From positions 62,001 to 126,000 of the forward strand of contig CANLRB010000004.1 in NCBI GenBank assembly GCA_947493455.1: a stretch of 64,000 nucleotides of DNA. The letters are read 5' to 3'. The translations under genes and the position numbers were made by a program. Of this stretch, positions 47,520 to 55,640 are shown one piece after another; position 1 is the stretch's first letter, and each line of letters starts with the position of its first letter. The notes beneath the pieces are model-generated. The model worked only from the letters and a program-made list of their open reading frames with translations. It was not told where the DNA came from and searched no databases. This stretch comes from an uncultured Pseudoalteromonas sp. GTDB taxonomy: Bacteria; Pseudomonadota; Gammaproteobacteria; Enterobacterales; Alteromonadaceae.

Positions 47520-48926
47520 TTATTGATTAATCTCGCGCTTTATTGTTGCCAACGATTTAGCGAAAGGTTGTAATTTAAGCACCTCAGCTGATAGCTTTGA
47601 TTTTGCTTGTTGCGCTTGTTGGTATGTTGTATACGGGCCGATATAGGCAACATACCATTGCCCGCCGTAGCGCACAGTAGAATATATTTTGATATCAAGG
47701 TCAGCATGTTGCCCTATAAACCCATCAACAATGTCGCTGTCTGCTGCTGCAATCAGTTGCAGCATATAGTGATTATCAGGTAAGTCAAATAAGCTATCAT
47801 TGCTGTTTTGTTGTTTCAATTCAGCCTGAGCTTGTTCTTCTATACTGTCATTTTGTTTTTGTGCAAAATCTTGATTATTTTGCTCTTTAGAGGTTTGCGT
47901 TTTAGGTATTGACTCGGGTTCAAGTTCGACTTTAGCGACAGATAGATTGCTTTGCTCTGACAGCTGAACACTCCTATTAAGTAACGACTCGTTATCCTGA
48001 TGTGATTCTGTATTTGAAGTTTGCCCTAACTTACTTACTGTATCTGCTTGCTCTTCACTTGCTACAACGGACTCCACAGACTGCTTCTGTACAACCTCAT
48101 TTGTTTGCTCATTACTTGCAATATCAGGCGCTGCTATCACAGTTTTCACTTGAGATGAGCGAGTCAGATTTTCAAAATCTTGCTTTTTCCGCTCAGCTAT
48201 CTGCTTATCTTTGTCATAGTAATAAAGAGCTGATACTCCGCCCACCACCACCATTAAGCACAATATGAGCACAGAGTAGATAAAGGCCTGCTTAGTTTTG
48301 ATTTGTTGTTGCTTTTGTTTCACTTCGTCTTGAAAGCGCCAGTCGAGTAATAATTTCGGATTACCGTCGCAACTTTCGAGATACGATTTAAATACTGGTT
48401 CATCTTTGTTTGGCAAGGTTTCATTATGCAAGGCTAATAACGCATAACTTTCCTCTTGATTAAGCGCTTCAATATGAATTCGAGTCGCGTGTCCAAATGC
48501 TAGTTGACGTGTGGACGAAATCAATACTTTAATTTTACTTTCATAAAATTGAACAACAGCTTCTAACTCCGCGCAAAACTCAGGCGTTAAGTGATTTCCG
48601 TTATCGATTACAATCAAGAGTTCACCACTTTCACTTTGATATAACGCATTAAAGTTTTCCAATAGCGTCATTGAATAATCGATAATTGGAGAGTGGAATA
48701 TTTGTTCCAATAACTGGGAGTATAGTTGTTGTTCGGTGGTGGTTGGTGCGAGCGTTACAAGCGCTTTGTTATAAGATTCAAATTTATCCGTTAAAAAGCG
48801 ATCAAGCACATAACTTTTACCAACTCCCACCTCGCCGATGAGTATCACGAGCGGTAGCTGATAAGCGAATTGCATTTCAATTCGCTCCAATAGCTGCTTA
48901 CGACTTGGTAATATGCTATCGACCAT
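47520..48926 (-). CDS. damX: DamX: AAA ATPase-like domain, membrane segment and SPOR domain
   Basis: DamX is a cell-division protein recruited to the septal ring by its SPOR domain. The 468-residue product has a P-loop (GEVGVGKS, about residues 32-39) and VIDNGNHLTPE in a cytoplasmic ATPase-like domain. One membrane segment lies at about 215-237. A low-complexity Gln/Ser/Glu-rich periplasmic linker follows, then a C-terminal SPOR domain (YMLQLIAAADSD, then GGQWYVAYIGPYTTYQQAQQAKSKL). It overlaps the end of aroB by 11 bases and is followed by dam. Confidence 0.93.
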   Translation of the reverse strand: MVDSILPSRKQLLERIEMQFAYQLPLVILIGEVGVGKSYVLDRFLTDKFESYNKALVTLAPTTTEQQLYSQLLEQIFHSPIIDYSMTLLENFNALYQSESGELLIVIDNGNHLTPEFCAELEAVVQFYESKIKVLISSTRQLAFGHATRIHIEALNQEESYALLALHNETLPNKDEPVFKSYLESCDGNPKLLLDWRFQDEVKQKQQQIKTKQAFIYSVLILCLMVVVGGVSALYYYDKDKQIAERKKQDFENLTRSSQVKTVIAAPDIASNEQTNEVVQKQSVESVVASEEQADTVSKLGQTSNTESHQDNESLLNRSVQLSEQSNLSVAKVELEPESIPKTQTSKEQNNQDFAQKQNDSIEEQAQAELKQQNSNDSLFDLPDNHYMLQLIAAADSDIVDGFIGQHADLDIKIYSTVRYGGQWYVAYIGPYTTYQQAQQAKSKLSAEVLKLQPFAKSLATIKREINQ

Positions 48927-50001
48927 GTAACGTAAATAACTCGCTTAGTTCGGTGTGTGTCACGTCTTCAACAAGCTCACAGCGACCAAATGAAGATGGC
49001 AAAATAAAACGAATAACACCTTGCTTGTTCTTCTTATCTTTTTGCATATGTGAAATAAACTGTTCACAAGTCATTTCAGCTGGCGCTTTCACTGGTAAAT
49101 TAAATACTTCTAACAAGCTTATAACACGCTCTACGTCAGATTCATTAATATAGCCACGTTGCGCACTTAGCTGGCACGCTAACACCATACCTGTTGCGAC
49201 AGCTTCACCGTGCAGCCACACACCGTAACCCATTTGCGCTTCAATGGCATGCCCAAATGTATGACCTAAGTTAAGTAATGCGCGAAGACCTGCTTCTTTT
49301 TCGTCTTGTGCGACAATTTCAGCTTTAATACTACAACAGCGTTCAATAATGTATTCGATATGATTTGATGAAAGCTCTTTTAACTGCTGTGCATTTTGCT
49401 CAATATAACGGAAAAATTCGATGTCATAAATTAATCCGTATTTAATAACTTCTGCAATACCTGCCGCAAATTCCCGCTGCGGCAATGTATTCAACGAATT
49501 TGTATCAATAAATACAGCCTGTGGTTGATAAAACGCACCGATCATATTTTTGCCAAGCGGGTGATTAACCGCTGTTTTACCGCCCACCGATGAATCCACT
49601 TGTGATAGCAACGTCGTCGGGACTTGAATAAATGGCACACCACGCTGATAACACGCTGCCACAAATCCTGTTAAATCACCAATCACACCGCCACCTAAAG
49701 CAATCAATAAGGTATCGCGACCACAATTATTTTCAAGTAAAAATCGATTAACCTTTTCAAATGATTCGAGTGATTTATGTTGCTCGCCGTCTGGAAGAAT
49801 ATAGGTTAAAGGGTCTGTATTCCTTAATCGTTCAATCAGTGTAGAAAGATACAAAGGCGCCACTACGTCATTGGTAACAATAACAATACGTTTATTAGCA
49901 ATGATTTGTTCAAACTCATCGACATGAGAAAGAACATTCGAAGCGATTGAAATTGGGTAGCTGCGCTCACCCAAATTAACTGATAATTTAAGCATGCGCA
50001 T
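48916..50001 (-). CDS. aroB: 3-dehydroquinate synthase
   Basis: AroB converts DAHP to 3-dehydroquinate, the second shikimate step, using NAD+ and Zn2+. The 361-residue protein has GDLTGFVAACYQRGVPFIQVPTTLLSQVDSSVGGKTAVNH, the conserved substrate site; zinc ligands fall in NLGHTFGHAIEA and WLHGEAVATGM. It is 13 bp downstream of aroK, the conserved aroKB pair. Confidence 0.98.
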   Translation of the reverse strand: MRMLKLSVNLGERSYPISIASNVLSHVDEFEQIIANKRIVIVTNDVVAPLYLSTLIERLRNTDPLTYILPDGEQHKSLESFEKVNRFLLENNCGRDTLLIALGGGVIGDLTGFVAACYQRGVPFIQVPTTLLSQVDSSVGGKTAVNHPLGKNMIGAFYQPQAVFIDTNSLNTLPQREFAAGIAEVIKYGLIYDIEFFRYIEQNAQQLKELSSNHIEYIIERCCSIKAEIVAQDEKEAGLRALLNLGHTFGHAIEAQMGYGVWLHGEAVATGMVLACQLSAQRGYINESDVERVISLLEVFNLPVKAPAEMTCEQFISHMQKDKKNKQGVIRFILPSSFGRCELVEDVTHTELSELFTLHGR

Positions 50002-50014
50002 ACTTCCCTTTTAA

Positions 50015-50533
50015 TTAGAAATTGATTTTCTCAATAATTTGATTTGCAACTACTTTAGCACTTTGTTCATCAGTGCGAACAACAAAGTCAGAAACCTCAG
50101 TATAAAGAGGGTTGCGTTCCTCAGCTAAACGAAGCAGTACATCTTTCGGATCTTCTTCCGTTTGTAATAAAGGACGTTTTTTGTCTCTTTGTGTACGTGC
50201 AACTTGCTTTTCAATTGGTGTTTCTAAATATACCACAATACCACGTGCAGAAAGCTTATTACGAACTTCCTTACTGATAATTGAACCACCGCCAGTCGCT
50301 AATACAATCCCCTGCTTTTCAGTTAAATCTGAAATTACAGTTTCTTCACGACGTCTAAAGCCTTCCTCACCTTCAATGTCAAATACCCATGCGATATCCG
50401 CACCAGTGCGACGCTCGATTTCTTGGTCAGAATCGAAAAATTCAAGATGAAGTTGCTCTGCTAAATGGCGACCAATTGTGCTTTTACCAGCACCCATAGG
50501 TCCCACTAGAAATATATTACGTTTTTCAGCCAT
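50015..50533 (-). CDS. aroK: Shikimate kinase I
   Basis: AroK phosphorylates shikimate at the 3-position with ATP. The 172-residue product (E. coli 173) has Walker [10 protein letters not shown], the shikimate-binding [30 protein letters not shown] region, and LATGGGS. The lid is near [10 protein letters not shown]. It is followed by aroB after 13 bp. Its position downstream of pilMNOPQ is conserved in gammaproteobacteria. Confidence 0.98.
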   Translation of the reverse strand: MAEKRNIFLVGPMGAGKSTIGRHLAEQLHLEFFDSDQEIERRTGADIAWVFDIEGEEGFRRREETVISDLTEKQGIVLATGGGSIISKEVRNKLSARGIVVYLETPIEKQVARTQRDKKRPLLQTEEDPKDVLLRLAEERNPLYTEVSDFVVRTDEQSAKVVANQIIEKINF

Positions 50534-50589
50534 ATCTATTTAGTACAAACGAACTCTAAAATTAAAAAAAACCCCGCCTATTGAGCTGG

Positions 50590-50607
50590 CCCCCTAAAAT
50601 AAGGGGG
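50590..50607. promoter_or_regulatory. G/C-rich hairpin in the aroK leader
   Basis: CCCCCT and AGGGGG are separated by six bases, in the gap between the pilQ terminator and the aroK start. No T-run follows on either strand, so I do not call it a terminator; it may structure the aroK mRNA leader or be a protein site. Confidence 0.35.
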
Positions 50608-50651
50608 TGATTATCTCAGTATTCGACTAAGGTTTTCAAGTACTATAAAGT

Positions 50652-50675
50652 AAAAAGGCCCGTTTTGGGCCTTTA
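50652..50675 (-). terminator. Terminator after pilQ
   Basis: AAAGGCCC / GGGCCTTT with a four-base loop lies just beyond the pilQ stop, with A- and T-runs at the stem base. It separates pilMNOPQ from aroKB. Confidence 0.85.
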
Positions 50676-50678
50676 ATT

Positions 50679-52760
50679 TTATAAAGATTCGTTAATAATC
50701 TTTGGTGTGACAAAAATTAGTAACTCTTTCTTCTCATTAAATTCACTATTTGATTTAAACAAAGTGCCTAAGTATGGAATATCACCTAGTAATGGCACCT
50801 TTTTCGTGCTACTAACAATTTGCTGTTGGTAGATACCACCTAACACCACAGTTTGCCCATTCTCAACAAGCACTTGCGTTCTGATTTGCTGCGTATCAAT
50901 CGCAACAGCTGGGCCCGTTGGTGTTTGCACAACATCACCACGTGTATCTTGTGTTATTACAAGGTCCAAGATAACTTTATCATCCGGTGTGATATGTGGC
51001 GTAACTTGCAAACTAAGTACGGCTTTTTTAAATTCAACCGTTGTCGCACCACTTGACGCTGCTTGAACATATGGAATCTCAGTACCTTGTTCAATACGCG
51101 CTTCTTTTTGGTTCGCAGTAGTGATACTTGGACTTGCAATGATTTCAGCCTTGTTTTCTTGCTCTAGAGCCGATAATTCAAGGTCAATTAAAGTACCATC
51201 AGCAAGTTTGGCAACATGCATACCAATACTACCCGCAGGGTTAGAGATAGGAAGGTTTACGTTCAAGCGCTCAGCGATTGACGGAATCGTACCGCCACCA
51301 ATAGAGCTTGCACCTTCTAATGTACCAGAAATGCCATCACTACCTTGCTGATCACTAAAGCCCCAACGAATACCTAAGTCTTCTTGAACATTATCACGTA
51401 CTGTAACCATGCGTGATTCAATTTTCACTTGCTTAACAGGTACATCTAAGGTTTCAACCATGCGGCGAACATTTTCAATACTCACTGCAGTATCTTTTAG
51501 CAATAAGGTATTTGTTCTGTTATCAACAGCTACTGTACCACGTGTTGATAAAATGCTGTTGCCTTCAAATTTCAATAACTCTGAAAACTCAGCCGCTTTT
51601 GCATAGTTTAACTGAATGTATTCACTATATAACGGTTCCAAATCGGCAACTTTTTGTTTTACCTCTAACTCACGTGCTTCACGTGACGCAAGCTCTTCAG
51701 TTGGAGCAACCATCAAGATCGAACCATCCATGCGCTTATCTAAGCCTTTAATCTTTAAAACCATATCAAGCGCTTGGTCCCATGGAACACCATCCAAGCG
51801 TACTGTAATGTTACCTGATACTGAATCACTCGTTACTAAGTTAAAGTTGTTATATTGAGCAATAATTTGTAGTACTTTACGAATAGAAATATCTTGGAAG
51901 TTAAGCGACATAGGCTTACCTTGATATTCTTTACCATCACCTAAGAAACTGCGCTTGCTATCATCTTTTTCAACAGTAATTGTGAAGATATTATCAAGTT
52001 GCTGGTAGTTGTAATCAAAGCCATCAACGGTATCGATAACAATGCGGCTGTTTGTACCGTCTTTAAACGTTTCAATCGTATTTACAACCGTACCATAGTC
52101 CATTACATCGAGTTGATATAGTAAGTCATCAAGAATATCGGTGTTATGAAACTCCGCAACTACTTTGCCTGCTTTTTCACTAACATCAATCGCAGCCATG
52201 TTATCTTGCATAAAGATTAAAACACGAGCTTCACCTTGTTCGCCACGGCGAAAGTCAATTGCTTGAATCTTATTGATATAACTAGAGTCGTCTTCTGCGG
52301 CTGTTGTTTCAGCAACATCTTGAGTCGGGTTATCACTAACGTGAAGATAGAATAGGTTCTTATCTGTACGAGTTTGGTAAATCTTTAAGTAATCTAGGTA
52401 CACTGTTACTTTAAAGCCGTCGTTTTCAAACTCATGAGTTACACGTTTTACACCCGCTTTATTGATTAATACTTCTGTTAGGTTTTCTTCGTAATCTGCT
52501 TCATCAAAAAACAGCTCAATACGTGCCGGTTCAGAAAAAACCTGAATTTTTGGTTCAGTGTAAATTTCTTCATCGAATACGAATTCAATTTCCGTTTCAC
52601 CATCAAGTAGTGGATTATATCTAACGTCATAGAGCAGCGGTACGGCATTCGCTGCAGTCGTTACTAATAATAAGTAGGCCGTCAACAATGTTGAAAACCC
52701 TTTTTTCAACACATTTGTATTAAGCATATTGATAAACCCTTTTTTGTTAACTTGACGCAT
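50679..52760 (-). CDS. pilQ: Type IV pilus secretin PilQ
   Basis: PilQ forms the outer-membrane pore for type IV pili. The 693-residue protein has a signal peptide (cleavage near AANAVPLL). AMIN domains follow at about residues 45-240, then an STN/N0 domain (about 290-340, NFQDISIRKVLQIIAQ), an N1 domain and the C-terminal secretin domain ending in VLVENGQTVVLGGIYQ and PLLGDIPYLGTLFKS. The ATG at 52760 has GGAGG seven bases upstream and overlaps pilP by 14 bases; a second ATG at 52727 gives a more usual signal peptide and cannot be excluded. Confidence 0.96.
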   Translation of the reverse strand: MRQVNKKGFINMLNTNVLKKGFSTLLTAYLLLVTTAANAVPLLYDVRYNPLLDGETEIEFVFDEEIYTEPKIQVFSEPARIELFFDEADYEENLTEVLINKAGVKRVTHEFENDGFKVTVYLDYLKIYQTRTDKNLFYLHVSDNPTQDVAETTAAEDDSSYINKIQAIDFRRGEQGEARVLIFMQDNMAAIDVSEKAGKVVAEFHNTDILDDLLYQLDVMDYGTVVNTIETFKDGTNSRIVIDTVDGFDYNYQQLDNIFTITVEKDDSKRSFLGDGKEYQGKPMSLNFQDISIRKVLQIIAQYNNFNLVTSDSVSGNITVRLDGVPWDQALDMVLKIKGLDKRMDGSILMVAPTEELASREARELEVKQKVADLEPLYSEYIQLNYAKAAEFSELLKFEGNSILSTRGTVAVDNRTNTLLLKDTAVSIENVRRMVETLDVPVKQVKIESRMVTVRDNVQEDLGIRWGFSDQQGSDGISGTLEGASSIGGGTIPSIAERLNVNLPISNPAGSIGMHVAKLADGTLIDLELSALEQENKAEIIASPSITTANQKEARIEQGTEIPYVQAASSGATTVEFKKAVLSLQVTPHITPDDKVILDLVITQDTRGDVVQTPTGPAVAIDTQQIRTQVLVENGQTVVLGGIYQQQIVSSTKKVPLLGDIPYLGTLFKSNSEFNEKKELLIFVTPKIINESL

Positions 52761-53277
52761 TGCCAGCCTCCACGATCTCTATCTTCGTCAGGCGTTCTTT
52801 CCAACATCCTGCACCGTCAGGTATTAATTCTAATAATTCTACAAACCCATTTTGTACTTGAGTTACTTTACCGTGAAACAGACCTATATAATTGCCGACC
52901 GACACACGGTGCAATGTTTCATCTGGAGCCGTCAATAACGCCATTAGGTCATTTTGATCACCTAATGTGCCACGCATCACAACATTTTCTAGCGGATAGC
53001 GCTCAAGTGCTTCTTTTTTTCTATTTAATTCTGGGTGCAAACAATTTTGAGTTTGTAATAACCGATCTTGAATTACTTCAGGTTTTGGCGCTACAAACGG
53101 ACTACGCTTTTCACCTGCCGTATATGCAAAGTGTGTAAATTGCTTTATTTCAGGGATCGGCTCTACTTTTGATTTAGTCGAAGCCCTAACTTGGTTGATG
53201 AACTCTTGTTGCTCGGTAAGGTCATCAAAACATCCGCTTAATACGAGTGGCATCAGTAAAATAGCTAGTTTTTTCAT
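52747..53277 (-). CDS. pilP: Type IV pilus lipoprotein PilP
   Basis: PilP links the PilNO inner-membrane complex to the PilQ secretin. The 176-residue product has a lipoprotein signal with lipobox LSGC (Cys16). A proline-containing linker follows, then the beta-sandwich domain (NVVMRGTLGDQNDLMALLTAPD, then HRVSVGNYIGLFHGKVTQV). It overlaps pilO by four bases and pilQ by 14. Confidence 0.95.
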   Translation of the reverse strand: MKKLAILLMPLVLSGCFDDLTEQQEFINQVRASTKSKVEPIPEIKQFTHFAYTAGEKRSPFVAPKPEVIQDRLLQTQNCLHPELNRKKEALERYPLENVVMRGTLGDQNDLMALLTAPDETLHRVSVGNYIGLFHGKVTQVQNGFVELLELIPDGAGCWKERLTKIEIVEAGNASS

Positions 53278-53876
53278 TGACGCTCTCCTTCGTAACGATA
53301 TGTCTTAGCAACTACGCTAAACTGCAATAGTTGATCATTACCCGACTTAATATTGAAGTCATGCAGACTGATAATTCTTGGTAAGTCCGCCACTTTACTA
53401 ACAAATTCACCAAAGTCATGGTATGTACCAACTACTTCAATTTGAATTGGCAGTTCGGTATAAAATTCTTTTTCAATTTCAGGCATCCAAGCAACTTTAT
53501 GGAAAGTTAAACCACTCGATGTACCGATGTAAGACAAGTCTTCGATTAAACCTGGAGTTTCACTTGACGTAGGTAGACGTTTTAACAACTGAGAGAATTT
53601 TTCTTCCATTTCTTCCATTTGTTGCCGATACACTTCCAAGTTACTCGCAACAGCATACTTTTCACGATAGGACTTTCGCAGTTCTAACTCTTTTTTCTGA
53701 GCTAATTCATACGCTTCAATTTCACTGGCAACGAGCAAATTATAAGACAAAAAAGAAACTAACGCGGCAACAATCACACCAACCAATAACTTTATTGGTA
53801 ATGGCCAAGCGCCAACGTTTTCGAGGTCCAACTCATCAAAATCGATATCCTGTAATGATTTTAAATCTATGTTCAT
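53274..53876 (-). CDS. pilO: Type IV pilus inner-membrane protein PilO
   Basis: PilO forms a heterodimer with PilN in the periplasm. The 200-residue protein has one membrane segment (about residues 27-50), a coiled coil (about 55-95) and a ferredoxin-like domain (LTFHKVAWMPEIEKEFYTELPIQIEVVGTYH region). The start MNIDLKSLQDIDFDELDLENVG is typical for the family. It overlaps pilN and pilP by four bases each. Confidence 0.95.
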   Translation of the reverse strand: MNIDLKSLQDIDFDELDLENVGAWPLPIKLLVGVIVAALVSFLSYNLLVASEIEAYELAQKKELELRKSYREKYAVASNLEVYRQQMEEMEEKFSQLLKRLPTSSETPGLIEDLSYIGTSSGLTFHKVAWMPEIEKEFYTELPIQIEVVGTYHDFGEFVSKVADLPRIISLHDFNIKSGNDQLLQFSVVAKTYRYEGERQ

Positions 53877-54439
53877 CGTTTCGCCTCATCTATTTGCTCG
53901 TAAGGTTTCACACTAAATCGCAAATTAAAGTCATTTAACAAGCGGTATTCTTGTTCATCAACTTCAATAACTTGCATTACAGGGTTTTCAAATAAAAATG
54001 ATTCTTCTAGTTTACGGAGCATTGCTGAAACACGGTTGTGAGATTCACTTTTACCAACAATTTGTAGTGCTCTGTCTTTACGAATTAGGCTCGTTAGATA
54101 AACACCTGACGGAACGATTTTCGCCACTTCATCCATGATCTGAGTACCCAGATTTCGGTTACTTTGCAGCTCTTCAATCAATCGCATACGCTGTTGTAAG
54201 CTCTCTTTTTTACGATCAAGGTCTTTAATTTCTGCAATACGTTTATTTAAAATCGCGATTTCAGACGTTAAAAAACTATTCCTTACATTTTGCCCATCCT
54301 TCATTGCGCCATAAAACATGCTGATCCCGAACATGCTGCCAAATGCAAGTACAATGACTAAAAATAAAAGCGTAATAAACTGTTTTTGTGCTTCTTTGCG
54401 CGACGCTTCACGCCACGCGAGCAGATTTATATGTGGCAT
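53873..54439 (-). CDS. pilN: Type IV pilus inner-membrane protein PilN
   Basis: PilN bridges cytoplasmic PilM and periplasmic PilO. The 188-residue product opens MPHINLLAWREASRKEAQ, where the INLLPWR-type motif is the PilM-binding peptide. It has one membrane segment (about 21-44), then a coiled coil and a small alpha/beta domain. It overlaps pilM by 13 bases and pilO by four. Confidence 0.96.
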   Translation of the reverse strand: MPHINLLAWREASRKEAQKQFITLLFLVIVLAFGSMFGISMFYGAMKDGQNVRNSFLTSEIAILNKRIAEIKDLDRKKESLQQRMRLIEELQSNRNLGTQIMDEVAKIVPSGVYLTSLIRKDRALQIVGKSESHNRVSAMLRKLEESFLFENPVMQVIEVDEQEYRLLNDFNLRFSVKPYEQIDEAKR

Positions 54440-55506
54440 GGTGAGAAGCTCCTTAGTGCAAGCCCAGTCGCGACTGCCAGCTGGCTTTTTTGCTTTTCTA
54501 ATAAATCACGATCTACTTCTGGTGCCAATTCCATCGCCGAGAATGGGTCTAAATTCACTGAGTGAATACCTAATTCATCAATCAATAATTTATCTAGCCC
54601 ATTGATTAATGAGGTGCCACCCGACAATACAATGTAATCAACCTGGTCTTTACCACTGGTCGTTAAAAACATTTGAATAGCACGGCGAACTTGTTGCAAG
54701 AATGATGTTTGGAAAGGCGCTAATACTTCAAACGTGTAGTTAGGTGGTAAATCACCTGTGGTCTTTGCTAACTCAGCTTCATCAAAGCTCTTATTGTAGT
54801 AGGACACAATACTATTAGTATATTGCTCTCCGCCGAATACTTGGTCACGGGTATAAATAGTTTCGCCATTTTGCACCACACTAATAAGTGTCATCGTGGC
54901 ACCAACGTCAATAAACGCTATGACCTTTTCTGCAGCGTCATCAGGCAACAGCGGGTAACATAACTCTACATTTCGACTAAGCGCATACGATTCTACATCA
55001 ACAACTTTCGGCTCAAAGCCACCCGCCTCAATCGCACCAATGCGTGTTTCAATACTCTCTGTGCGCGCAGCCGAGAGCAGTACATTTACTTTCGAAGGAT
55101 CTGCTTCGTTAATGTCAAGTTTCTCGAAATCGAGGCTAACTTCATCAAGTGGATATGGGATTAAACTATCCGCTTCAATCTCAATTTGAGACTCTAATTC
55201 AGCGTCTGTTAAGGAAACATCCATGAAAATAACTTTCGTTATAACGGTTTGCCCTGACACAGCAACTGCCACTTGCGTAATATTTTTGGGGAGTTTTTTG
55301 CGGATTTTGCTCATGATTCGACCAACGGCTTCAATATCTTGTATTGACCGTTCAACCATAGCCCCTTTTGGCATGGGCTCTACCGCAACTGCTTCAAGGC
55401 GATAGTGATGATCTTTTTCACTTAACAGTACAGCTTTCACTGAATGTGAGCCGATATCAACACCTATTATATAAGGCATCGGTTTTTTAAATAATTGACC
55501 TATCAT
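54427..55506 (-). CDS. pilM: Type IV pilus assembly ATPase-like protein PilM
   Basis: PilM is an actin/FtsA-like cytoplasmic protein that binds the PilN N-terminus. The 359-residue product has the phosphate-1 loop (IIGVDIGSHSVKAVLL), the FIDVGATMTLISV phosphate-2 loop and IVLSGGTSLINGLD, the adenosine motif of the actin fold. It is the first gene of pilMNOPQ and is divergent from mrcA, the conserved arrangement. Confidence 0.97.
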   Translation of the reverse strand: MIGQLFKKPMPYIIGVDIGSHSVKAVLLSEKDHHYRLEAVAVEPMPKGAMVERSIQDIEAVGRIMSKIRKKLPKNITQVAVAVSGQTVITKVIFMDVSLTDAELESQIEIEADSLIPYPLDEVSLDFEKLDINEADPSKVNVLLSAARTESIETRIGAIEAGGFEPKVVDVESYALSRNVELCYPLLPDDAAEKVIAFIDVGATMTLISVVQNGETIYTRDQVFGGEQYTNSIVSYYNKSFDEAELAKTTGDLPPNYTFEVLAPFQTSFLQQVRRAIQMFLTTSGKDQVDYIVLSGGTSLINGLDKLLIDELGIHSVNLDPFSAMELAPEVDRDLLEKQKSQLAVATGLALRSFSPCHI

Positions 55507-55640
55507 AAATCTAACGCTAATCCTTTTTTTATAATTATAATAACTTTATAAAATCTAGCGAAAAAATTTTATTCGTTTTTTAATCAGGATATACTAACAG
55601 TCTTACACCATAAATGGGAGTCCGATTTAGGGAATTTTCT